Assembly: GCA_937873285.1 (NCBI GenBank)
Contig: CALMNV010000213.1
Location: 1 to 5,095, forward strand
Origin: an uncultured Intrasporangium sp.
GTDB taxonomy: Bacteria > Actinomycetota > Actinomycetes > Actinomycetales > Dermatophilaceae
Reading direction: 5' to 3'
Length of the DNA: 5,095 nt
Shown here: piece after piece, positions 1-5,095 of the stretch
How positions within the stretch are numbered: the stretch's first letter is position 1
How the letters are laid out: every line of letters begins with the position of its first letter
Notes under the pieces: generated by a model
Databases searched by the model: none
What the model saw: only the letters and a program-made list of their open reading frames with translations
Told to the model about the DNA's origin: nothing
Translations under genes and position numbers: made by a program

Positions 1-844
1 TGGGGGCGCAGCCCGCGACGAGGCTGCCGGCGGCGGCTCGCCCGCCGCGCCAGGTCACCTCGCCCGAAGCGGGGTCGACGGCGGTCACCTCGGTGTCGGT
101 GCGGATCGTGGCGCCTGCGTCGGCGGCCGCTCTGGCGAGCGCCACCGTCAGCGCCCCCATGCCGCCCACCGGCACGTCCCAGTCGCCGGTGCCCCCACCC
201 ACGAGGTGGTAGAGCAGGCAGACGTTGGCCCGCAGATCTGGTCCGGACAGGGACGCGAAGGTGCCGATGAGGGCGTCGGTGGCGATGATGCCGCGGATGG
301 TGTCGTCCTCGGTCAGCGGCTCCAGCAGGTCGGCGAGCGGGCGGGTGGTCAGGGTGTCGAAGAGCTCGTCGTCGTCGACCCGTGCGCGCATCGAGTCCGC
401 GGCGAGCAGCGGCTCGAGCATCGTGGGGAAGACCCGCTGCGCGAGCCGGCCGACCCGCTCGTAGAACCGGCGCCAGGCGGCATACGGCTCGTCGCTGCCG
501 GTGACCTCGCGGAAGCGCGCCCGGCTCGCCCGCTCGTCGGTGGCGTCGACGAGCAGCCCGCGGCCCGGAGCGCCGGGCAGCGGGGTGTAGGACGACCACC
601 GGCGGCGGATGAGACGCAGGTCGAGCTCGAGGTCGGAGCGGATGCGCTGCGGCAGGAGCGAGACGAGGTAGGAGTAGCGCGACAGCCGGGCGTCCACGCC
701 GGGGAAGACGCGGGCCGAGACGGTCGCGCCGCCGACGTCCTGCCCCTTGTCGAGGACGAGGACACGGCGGCCGGCGCGGGCCAGGTAGGCCGCGGCGGTC
801 AGGCCGTTGTGACCGGCACCGATGACGATGTCGTCGTAGCGCAT
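1..844 (-). CDS. FAD-dependent oxidoreductase, phytoene dehydrogenase/PYROXD2-like (partial, C-terminus beyond left edge)
   Basis: This is a flavin-dependent oxidoreductase of the broad COG1233 group (phytoene desaturase, carotenoid ketolase and PYROXD2-like proteins); the substrate cannot be told. Only the first 281 residues are visible, a little over half of the roughly 500 usual for the family. The N-terminus is a classic dinucleotide-binding fold: DDIVIGAGHNGLTAAAYLA with G9, G11 and G14, the acidic residue D32 ending the second strand (binding the FAD ribose), then the VGGA turn at 37-40. Near the visible end, VPVGGMGALTVALARAA (GGMG at 227-230) followed by DAGATIRTDTEVTAV matches the second conserved block of the family. 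ATG at 844 is preferred because it places the fold at residue 5, as is usual; in-frame GTG codons upstream have no ribosome binding site. It lies 48 bases after the preceding dehydrogenase on the same strand, but may have its own leaderless promoter. A role in polyol use is not indicated. Family assignment is firm, function open. Confidence 0.85.
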   Translation of the reverse strand, partial: MRYDDIVIGAGHNGLTAAAYLARAGRRVLVLDKGQDVGGATVSARVFPGVDARLSRYSYLVSLLPQRIRSDLELDLRLIRRRWSSYTPLPGAPGRGLLVDATDERASRARFREVTGSDEPYAAWRRFYERVGRLAQRVFPTMLEPLLAADSMRARVDDDELFDTLTTRPLADLLEPLTEDDTIRGIIATDALIGTFASLSGPDLRANVCLLYHLVGGGTGDWDVPVGGMGALTVALARAAADAGATIRTDTEVTAVDPASGEVTWRGGRAAAGSLVAGCAP

Positions 845-850
845 CGGGCC

Positions 851-856
851 AGCGTA
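851..856 (-). promoter_or_regulatory. Candidate -10 element (TACGCT) for leaderless transcription of the FAD oxidoreductase
   Basis: On the minus strand the hexamer TACGCT fits the actinobacterial TANNNT -10 consensus. It ends exactly six bases before the ATG at 844, so transcription would begin at or next to the A of the start codon. No Shine-Dalgarno sequence is visible before this ATG (the bases just upstream read GGCCCG), which agrees with a leaderless transcript. No convincing -35 hexamer is visible. The call rests on spacing and consensus only, and a chance match is possible. Confidence 0.4.
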
Positions 857-892
857 GGGCGCGTGACCCGGCACCACTCGTCGCGGGCGACC

Positions 893-1942
893 TCAGTCGT
901 CCCAGACGATGCAGACCTTTCCGGAGGCGCCGGAGTCGGCTCGGCGATAGGCCTCGCCGGCGTCGGCGAGCGCGAAGCGGTCGGTGACGATGAGCTGCGG
1001 GTGCAGGCCCCAGCGGGTCAGCTGGTCGAGCAGCTCGCGCATGTGGGTGACGGACGAGACCCAGGAGCCGTGCAGGGTCAGCTGCTTGTGGATGAGCAGC
1101 TCGGAGACCGGCAGCGTCACGCTGCCCCCCTCGCCGACGAAGACGCAGCTGCCCCAGGTGCGGGTGTTGCGCACGGCCGCCTCCCGCGCCGCGGCGCTGC
1201 CGCTGCAGTCGATCGTCACCTCGCACCCGCGGCCCGACGTGTGCTCCGCGACGAGGTCGTCGAGCTCCTCCTGCCCCCCGGCTGCCGCGTCGACGAGGCC
1301 CAGCTCGGCCGCCAGGGCCCTGCGCTCCGGCTGCGGGTCGCTCCCGAGGACTGTGCTGGCGCCCAGGGCCCGGCCCAGCGCGGCGGCCGCGAGACCCACC
1401 GGGCCCAGCCCCGTGACGAGCAGTCGGTCACGGCCGCTGATCCCGGCCCGCAGCAGGCCCTGGTAGGCGGTGGCGAAGCCGCAGGAGACGAGCGCGCCGT
1501 CGACGAAGCTCAGCCCGTCGGGCAGCGGCAGGCAGGAGCTCTCGTCGGCCAGCAGGTAGTCCGCGTGCCCGCCGTCGCGTTGCCAGCCGTATGCCGCCCG
1601 CCGCTCGGACTCGCAGCCGATGGGATAGCCGCGCCGGCACTCCTCGCACAGGCCGCAGCCCTGGATGTGGTAGACGACGACGCGGTCGCCCACGCGCAGC
1701 CCGCGGACCGCGGGGCCCACCTCGGCCACCTCGCCGCAGGGCTCGTGGCCGGCGATCACCCCCTGGTAGCCCTCCGCGCCGCGCCCGGTGTGCTCACGGT
1801 AGATCGCCCGGATGTCGCTGCCGCAGATGGACGAGGCGCGCATCCTCAGCACCACCTGTCCGGGGCCCGGCGCCGGGACGTCGAGCGTCACCTGCTGGGC
1901 GGTGCTGTCTCCCGGCAGCCGTATGCCGCGCATCGTGGTCAT
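893..1942 (-). CDS. Zinc-dependent medium-chain alcohol/polyol dehydrogenase
   Basis: A 349-residue medium-chain dehydrogenase/reductase that should oxidise an alcohol or polyol to the carbonyl with NAD in the cytoplasm. The catalytic zinc site is visible as C40 (ICGSD), H66-E67 (GHEPCGEV) and C154 (VSCGFATAY, in the place of the third ligand of classical alcohol dehydrogenases). The structural zinc site is complete, with C96, C99, C102 and C110 in the spacing C-x2-C-x2-C-x7-C. The Rossmann fold has GLGPVG at 178-183 and D202 at the end of the second strand, which favours NAD over NADP. Length is normal for the family. The ATG at 1942 is chosen because AGGAG lies seven bases upstream. An in-frame ATG at 1960 would overlap the previous stop as ATGA but has its purine run directly against the start codon. 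It follows the sorbitol-type dehydrogenase by 14 bases and probably shares its mRNA. Its substrate is likely a polyol or related sugar by context, but threonine-dehydrogenase-like or inosose-type activities cannot be excluded. Confidence 0.88.
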   Translation of the reverse strand: MTTMRGIRLPGDSTAQQVTLDVPAPGPGQVVLRMRASSICGSDIRAIYREHTGRGAEGYQGVIAGHEPCGEVAEVGPAVRGLRVGDRVVVYHIQGCGLCEECRRGYPIGCESERRAAYGWQRDGGHADYLLADESSCLPLPDGLSFVDGALVSCGFATAYQGLLRAGISGRDRLLVTGLGPVGLAAAALGRALGASTVLGSDPQPERRALAAELGLVDAAAGGQEELDDLVAEHTSGRGCEVTIDCSGSAAAREAAVRNTRTWGSCVFVGEGGSVTLPVSELLIHKQLTLHGSWVSSVTHMRELLDQLTRWGLHPQLIVTDRFALADAGEAYRRADSGASGKVCIVWDD

Positions 1943-1949
1943 GCTCGTG

Positions 1950-1954
1950 CTCCT
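1950..1954 (-). promoter_or_regulatory. Ribosome binding site AGGAG that decides the start of the dehydrogenase at 1942
   Basis: AGGAG on the minus strand sits seven bases before the ATG at 1942, an ideal spacing. The competing ATG at 1960 would lie upstream of this site, and the site would then be inside the coding region, so the shorter protein is the better model. The site begins just after the TGA (1959-1957) of the preceding gene, as expected for consecutive cistrons. Confidence 0.7.
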
Positions 1955-1956
1955 GC

Positions 1957-3060
1957 TCATTCCTGGGGGTGGATGACGGACTTGATGGCGCTGGAGTCGC
2001 GCCGGGCGGCGCTGAGCGCGTCGGCCGTCAGCGCCAGCGGGAAGTGCCCGGTCACGAGGCTGTCGAGGTCGACCGCGCCGGTCGCGACGAGGCGGATCGC
2101 CGTGGGCCAGGTGTTGGCGTAGCGGAACGTGCCCGTCACCGTGAGCTCCCGCTCCTGCAGCAGGGACAGCGGGACGGCCAGCTCGTCGCCGCCCATCCCG
2201 ACGAGCACGGCGCACCCCGCCGGGGCGAGAGCGGCCAGTCCGGCCCGGGTCGCGCCGGCGTGTCCAGAGCACTCGAGGAGCACCCGCGGCGTCCGGTCCT
2301 CGGCCAGCTGCCCGGCAGTGGACGCGCTGCCGGCATCGGATGCACGGCCGGCAGCGGTGGCCGCGGGCCCTCCGGCCCTCGCATCCCCGCCCCCGCCGGC
2401 CGGGGGCTCGGACAGGTCACGGGTCCCCGTCGCGCCAAGCCGTCTCGCCACCGCCAGCCGGTCGGCGTTGACGTCCCACACGATGACGTCGGTGGCTCCG
2501 GATGCCCGCGCCACCTGCACGGCCGCCAGGCCGATCGGCCCCGCGCCGGTGACGAGCACCGCGTCACCGGCCGTGACGGCCGCCTTGCGGCAGGCCCAGA
2601 CGGCGACCGAGAGCGGCTCCAGCAGGGCCGCCGCGGCGTCGCTGACCGCCTCGGGGACCGGATGAGCCAGGGTGGCGTGGACGACGACGAGCTCGGCGAG
2701 CGACCCGTCCACCGGCGGCGTGGCGTGGAAGAGCATCCGCTCGCAGAGGTTGTAGCGCCCGGCGAGGCACTGCTCGCAGGTGAAGTCGGGGCGTCCCGGC
2801 TCGATCGAGACCCGTTGTCCGATCCGACCCGGGTCGACACCCTCTCCCACTGCCTCGATGACGCCGGAGGCCTCGTGGCCGAGCACGAGCGGAGCCTCGA
2901 CGACGTGGCTGCCGATGCGGCCGTGCTCGTAGTAGTGCACGTCCGAGCCGCACACGCCGACGGCGCGGACGCGGACCAGCACCTCTCCCGGGCCGGGCCG
3001 CGGCTCGGGCCGCTCGTCGACGGTGATGGCTCCGGGGGCGGTGAGGACGGCGGCACGCAA
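1957..3060 (-). CDS. Sorbitol/L-iditol/xylitol-type zinc-dependent polyol dehydrogenase (TTG start)
   Basis: A 367-residue medium-chain dehydrogenase of the sorbitol dehydrogenase branch, expected to oxidise a polyol such as sorbitol or xylitol to a 2-ketose with NAD. Branch-specific motifs are VCGSDVHYYEHGRIG (37-50, catalytic zinc ligand C37), LGHEASG (H62, E63), ATPPVDGSLAE (113-123) and LLEPLSVAVWACRKA with E148. The cofactor motif is GAGPIG at 172-177, with D196 ending the second strand, which favours NAD. In the structural zinc lobe three Cys remain (C95, C98, C106) and the first position is D92, so zinc may be bound by Asp or not at all. Residues about 218-254 are a Gly/Ala-rich low-complexity stretch roughly 15-20 residues longer than in typical relatives. 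The start is TTG at 3060, supported by AGGAG seven bases upstream and by the typical N-terminus RAAVLTAPGAITVDE. It lies 76 bases after the mannitol-type dehydrogenase and just before a second zinc dehydrogenase. The family is firm; the exact polyol is not determined. Confidence 0.9.
   Translation of the reverse strand: MRAAVLTAPGAITVDERPEPRPGPGEVLVRVRAVGVCGSDVHYYEHGRIGSHVVEAPLVLGHEASGVIEAVGEGVDPGRIGQRVSIEPGRPDFTCEQCLAGRYNLCERMLFHATPPVDGSLAELVVVHATLAHPVPEAVSDAAAALLEPLSVAVWACRKAAVTAGDAVLVTGAGPIGLAAVQVARASGATDVIVWDVNADRLAVARRLGATGTRDLSEPPAGGGGDARAGGPAATAAGRASDAGSASTAGQLAEDRTPRVLLECSGHAGATRAGLAALAPAGCAVLVGMGGDELAVPLSLLQERELTVTGTFRYANTWPTAIRLVATGAVDLDSLVTGHFPLALTADALSAARRDSSAIKSVIHPQE
2325..2356. 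repeat. Perfect 10-bp inverted repeat inside the low-complexity insertion of the sorbitol-type dehydrogenase
   Basis: The arms CGCTGCCGGC (2325-2334) and GCCGGCAGCG (2347-2356) are exact reverse complements separated by 12 bases. The spacer, with the adjacent GC of the left arm, holds a smaller inverted repeat, GCATC-G-GATGC (2333-2343). It lies within the codons for the Gly/Ala-rich segment around residues 236-246 and no T-run follows, so it is not a terminator. It may simply reflect GC-rich simple sequence, or be a trace of a small inserted palindromic element. Confidence 0.45.
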
Positions 3061-3067
3061 GGGAGGT

Positions 3068-3072
3068 CTCCT
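3068..3072 (-). promoter_or_regulatory. Ribosome binding site AGGAG that supports the TTG start at 3060
   Basis: AGGAG on the minus strand lies seven bases before the TTG at 3060. It is the only strong purine-rich site in the 76-base gap 3061-3136 and fixes the unusual start codon. The rest of that gap has repeated CGACC words and no TANNNT-like promoter element, so the downstream gene is probably read from the upstream transcript. Confidence 0.75.
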
Positions 3073-3136
3073 GCTCGGGGGTCGGCTCGTGGTCGGGTCG
3101 TGGGCCGGTCGCGGGGCACCGTCCGCCGGTCGACGG

Positions 3137-4630
3137 TCAGCCTGTCGTGCCGTGCTGCCACGCCTGCAGAGTCGCCCGGGCGCCGTGCTCGTGCAGCGAC
3201 CGCAACGCGCGCAGGTAGGCAGCGGTGAACCGGTCGTCCTCCACGAGGTCTCCGAAGAAGTCTCGGTTGCGCAGGAAGGCGAGCGGATCGTCGTCCTGCG
3301 CTGCGGCCGCCGCCATCACCGTGTCCCGGAACCGGTCCACGACCTCGATCGGCGCGCCCTGCTCGTCGCGCCCCTCGGCATACCGGGCCCAGGACGCCAC
3401 GACGAGCGCAGAGCAGTCGATCTCGCCGCCCGAGCGCAGGTTCTCCACGATCACCGGCACCAGCCACTTCGGGATCCGGTCCGAGCTCTCGGCGCACAGC
3501 CGCGCCAGCGTGTCGCGCACCTCGGGGTTGGCGAAGCGCCGGATCAGCTCGTGTCGGTAGGCGTCGAGGTCCACACCGGGCACCTCGGGCAGGGTCGGGC
3601 TGCCCTCCCGCTCCATGTAGGCCAGCAGGAACTGCACGAAGAGCGGGTCCTGGCACACCTCGTGCGCATATCGGTAGCCGGAGAGGTGGCCGAGGTAGCA
3701 CAGCGCCTGGTGGCTGGCGTTGAGCAGCCGCAGCTTCATCAGCTCGTAGGGCACGACGTCCTCGACGAGCTGCACGCCGACCCGGGCGAAGTCGGGCCGC
3801 CCGGTGGGGAAGCGGTCCTCGAGCACCCACTGCGTGTACGGCTCGCACACCACCGGCCAGGCGTCCCGGATCCCGGTCTCCTCGGTCAGGCGGGTCAGGT
3901 CGTCGGGCGAGGTCACCGGGGTGATCCGGTCGACCATGCAGTTGGGAAAGGACACCTCGGCCTCGATCCACGCCGCCAGCTCGGCATCCTGCACTCGCGC
4001 GAAGGCGAGCACCATCCGGCGGGCGACGTCGCCGTTGCCGGGCAGGTTGTCGCAGGACAGGACGGTGAAGGGCGCGGTCCCCGCGGCGCGCCGGGCGCGC
4101 AGGGCGGCGGTGAGGAAGCCGAACACGCTGCGTGGGGCGGAGCCGTCGACCAGGTCGGCCTGCACCGCCTCGTCCGAGGGGTCGAACTCGCCGGTCACCT
4201 GGTTGACGTGGTAGCCGCCCTCGGTGATGGTCAGCGAGACGATGCGAGTCCTCGGGTCGGCCATCCGGTCGAGGACCGCCCTGGGGTCGTCCGGTGCGTA
4301 GAGGTAGTCGACGATGGAGCCGATGACCCGCGGTTGCCGGCGCCCGTCCGGGTGCTTGACGACGAGGGTGTAGAGGAAGTCCTGGGACTGCAGGACCTCC
4401 TTCATCCGCCGGTCGCCGGGCATCGTCCCGACGCCGCAGATCCCCCAGTCGAGGTCCAGGCCCTCGTTCATCAGCCGATCGACGTACATCGCCTCGTGGG
4501 CCCGGTGGAAACCGCCCACCCCGAAGTGCACGATGCCGACGGTGACGTCTGCGCGGTCGTATGCCGGGGCGGCCACGCGGCCTCGGATCGCCGGCAGCTG
4601 CGCGGCGCCCAGGGAGAGCGACTCGGTCAT
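3137..4630 (-). CDS. Mannitol 2-dehydrogenase-type polyol-specific long-chain dehydrogenase
   Basis: A 497-residue cytoplasmic enzyme of the polyol-specific long-chain dehydrogenase family (mannitol 2-dehydrogenase, D-arabinitol 4-dehydrogenase, fructuronate reductase). It needs no zinc and would oxidise mannitol to fructose, or a related polyol, with NAD. The N-terminal Rossmann domain shows HFGVGGFHRAHEAMYVD (35-51) and ICGVG (64-68). D73 sits where an Asp is linked to NAD preference in the Pseudomonas fluorescens enzyme (recalled, not aligned here). Further family blocks are TITEGGYH (134-141), SCDNLPGNG (192-200) and PNCMVDRITPVT (229-240). The C-terminal domain has the family signature K-x4-N-x2-H as K299, N304 and H307, with K299 the expected catalytic base. 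Length matches the family (about 490). The ATG at 4630 overlaps the permease stop as ATGA and no clear ribosome binding site precedes it, which suggests translational coupling. The stop is followed by a 76-base gap before the next dehydrogenase. Mannitol is the best guess for substrate; arabinitol or sorbitol remain possible. Confidence 0.93.
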   Translation of the reverse strand: MTESLSLGAAQLPAIRGRVAAPAYDRADVTVGIVHFGVGGFHRAHEAMYVDRLMNEGLDLDWGICGVGTMPGDRRMKEVLQSQDFLYTLVVKHPDGRRQPRVIGSIVDYLYAPDDPRAVLDRMADPRTRIVSLTITEGGYHVNQVTGEFDPSDEAVQADLVDGSAPRSVFGFLTAALRARRAAGTAPFTVLSCDNLPGNGDVARRMVLAFARVQDAELAAWIEAEVSFPNCMVDRITPVTSPDDLTRLTEETGIRDAWPVVCEPYTQWVLEDRFPTGRPDFARVGVQLVEDVVPYELMKLRLLNASHQALCYLGHLSGYRYAHEVCQDPLFVQFLLAYMEREGSPTLPEVPGVDLDAYRHELIRRFANPEVRDTLARLCAESSDRIPKWLVPVIVENLRSGGEIDCSALVVASWARYAEGRDEQGAPIEVVDRFRDTVMAAAAAQDDDPLAFLRNRDFFGDLVEDDRFTAAYLRALRSLHEHGARATLQAWQHGTTG

Positions 4631-5095
4631 CGGACCGCGCCCATGGACAGCCCCTGCACCAGCTTGTCCTGGGCGGCGAAGCCGGCGAAGAGCACCGGGA
4701 GCGACACGACGAGCGAGGCGGCGCACACCTTCGCCAGGAAGAGGCCCTGGCTGGTCACGAAGCCGGTGAGGAAGACGGGCGCCGTCCCGGCCACCGTGCC
4801 GGTGAGCACCCGCGCGAAGAGCAGCTCGTTCCAGCTGAAGATGAAGCAGATGAGGGCCGCGGCGGCGATGCCGGGCATGACGACCGGCGCGATGACGCTG
4901 CGCATCGTCCGGACCACCCCGGCCCCGTCGACCTGGGCGGCCTCGAGGATCTCCGTGGGCACCTCGGCGAGGAAGGAGCGCAGCATCCACACCGCGATGG
5001 GCAGGTTCATCACCGTGTAGAACAGGACGAGCAGCCAGATGTTGTCGAGCAGGTTGACCCGCTGGGCGAACAGGTAGATGGGCAGCAGCCCGGCG
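4627..5095 (-). CDS. Carbohydrate ABC transporter permease, MalG type (partial, N-terminus beyond right edge)
   Basis: The last 155 residues of an inner-membrane permease that would carry a sugar or sugar alcohol together with a second permease, an ATPase and a binding protein not present here. The cytoplasmic EAA loop that docks on the ATPase is clear: EAAQVDGAG at visible residues 51-59, continuing to the IAPVVMPG end of the motif. Hydrophobic segments are visible at about 19-41 (WLLVLFYTVMNLPIAVWML), 70-92 (including ALICFIFSWNELLFA) and 116-137 (ending near SLPVLFAGFAA). The C-terminus QGLSMGAVR matches the ending of MalG-type subunits. The reading frame is open to the right edge, so the GTG/ATG near 5013-5010 is internal and not the start. 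The TGA (4629-4627) overlaps the ATG of the mannitol-type dehydrogenase by four bases, tying import to polyol oxidation. The substrate is inferred from that neighbour, not from the permease itself. Confidence 0.93.
   Translation of the reverse strand, partial: AGLLPIYLFAQRVNLLDNIWLLVLFYTVMNLPIAVWMLRSFLAEVPTEILEAAQVDGAGVVRTMRSVIAPVVMPGIAAAALICFIFSWNELLFARVLTGTVAGTAPVFLTGFVTSQGLFLAKVCAASLVVSLPVLFAGFAAQDKLVQGLSMGAVR

Noticed and set aside
880..891. Short inverted repeat GTCGC-GG-GCGAC just after the second zinc dehydrogenase stop
   Set aside because: The loop would be two bases unless the stem is shortened to 4 bp, and no T-run follows; it is too weak to call a terminator in GC-rich DNA.
206..2122. 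Long open frame of 638 codons on the plus strand
   Set aside because: It lies antisense to the FAD oxidoreductase and the second zinc dehydrogenase, both with clear conserved motifs. Its translation is low-complexity, rich in Arg, Ala, Gly, Val and Asp, with no recognisable domain. Long antisense frames are usual in GC-rich genomes.
1943..2272. N-terminal extension of the second zinc dehydrogenase beyond 1942
   Set aside because: The extension lies inside the sorbitol-type gene, is Arg-rich without motifs, and the AGGAG before 1942 and the family's normal N-terminus fix the shorter start.
3119..3136. Weak hairpin (CCGTC/GACGG, 8-base loop) just after the mannitol-type dehydrogenase stop
   Set aside because: The stem is only 5 bp, no T-run follows, and the next gene is close on the same strand; there is no support for a terminator.
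1591..3228. Open frame of 545 codons on the plus strand across two dehydrogenases
   Set aside because: The translation is highly Arg/Gly/Pro-rich without domain motifs and crosses two well supported minus-strand genes.
2136..3971. Open frame of 611 codons on the minus strand in an alternative frame
   Set aside because: It overlaps the mannitol-type and sorbitol-type dehydrogenases in the wrong frame and has an Arg/Ala/Ser-rich composition typical of shadow frames.
4631..4990. N-terminal extension of the mannitol-type dehydrogenase beyond 4630
   Set aside because: It would run inside the permease gene in another frame, and the family length of about 490 residues fits the start at 4630.
3023..5020. 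Long open frame of 665 codons on the plus strand
   Set aside because: It is antisense to the mannitol-type dehydrogenase and the permease and shows no domain motif; it is a shadow of their codon bias.

Overview
The window is very GC-rich (over 70% by eye). Its minus-strand genes have G or C in almost every third codon position, use strong AGGAG ribosome binding sites, and include one TTG start. This points to an actinobacterium, probably of the Micrococcales type; the genus cannot be fixed from this sequence alone. All five real genes lie on the minus strand, so transcription runs from right to left.

Layout in transcription order: (1) 5095-4627, the C-terminal part of a MalG-type carbohydrate ABC transporter permease that enters from the right edge. 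(2) 4630-3137, a complete polyol-specific long-chain dehydrogenase of the mannitol 2-dehydrogenase type; it overlaps the permease by 4 bases (ATGA). (3) 3060-1957, a zinc-dependent medium-chain dehydrogenase of the sorbitol/L-iditol/xylitol type, starting at TTG. (4) 1942-893, a second and distinct zinc-dependent medium-chain dehydrogenase with a full structural zinc site. (5) 844-1, the N-terminal part of an FAD-dependent oxidoreductase of the phytoene-dehydrogenase/PYROXD2-like group, cut off by the left edge.

Genes 1 to 4 read as one operon for uptake and oxidation of sugar alcohols. The permease would import a polyol such as mannitol, sorbitol or arabitol, and the dehydrogenases would oxidise polyols to ketoses (mannitol or sorbitol to fructose is the simplest reading). 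The remaining transporter subunits, a regulator and a sugar kinase are not in the window and would be expected to the right. The FAD oxidoreductase has no visible Shine-Dalgarno sequence but has a TANNNT -10 element at leaderless spacing, so it may be a separate transcription unit unrelated to polyol use.

No RNA gene, CRISPR array, insertion sequence or phage gene was seen. The region is mostly ordinary metabolism. The points worth a second look are an octamer, CGGCATAC, found five times in both orientations and several codon frames; a Gly/Ala-rich in-frame insertion carrying a 10-bp inverted repeat in the sorbitol-type dehydrogenase; the leaderless promoter candidate; and the pairing of two different medium-chain dehydrogenases with one long-chain polyol dehydrogenase.
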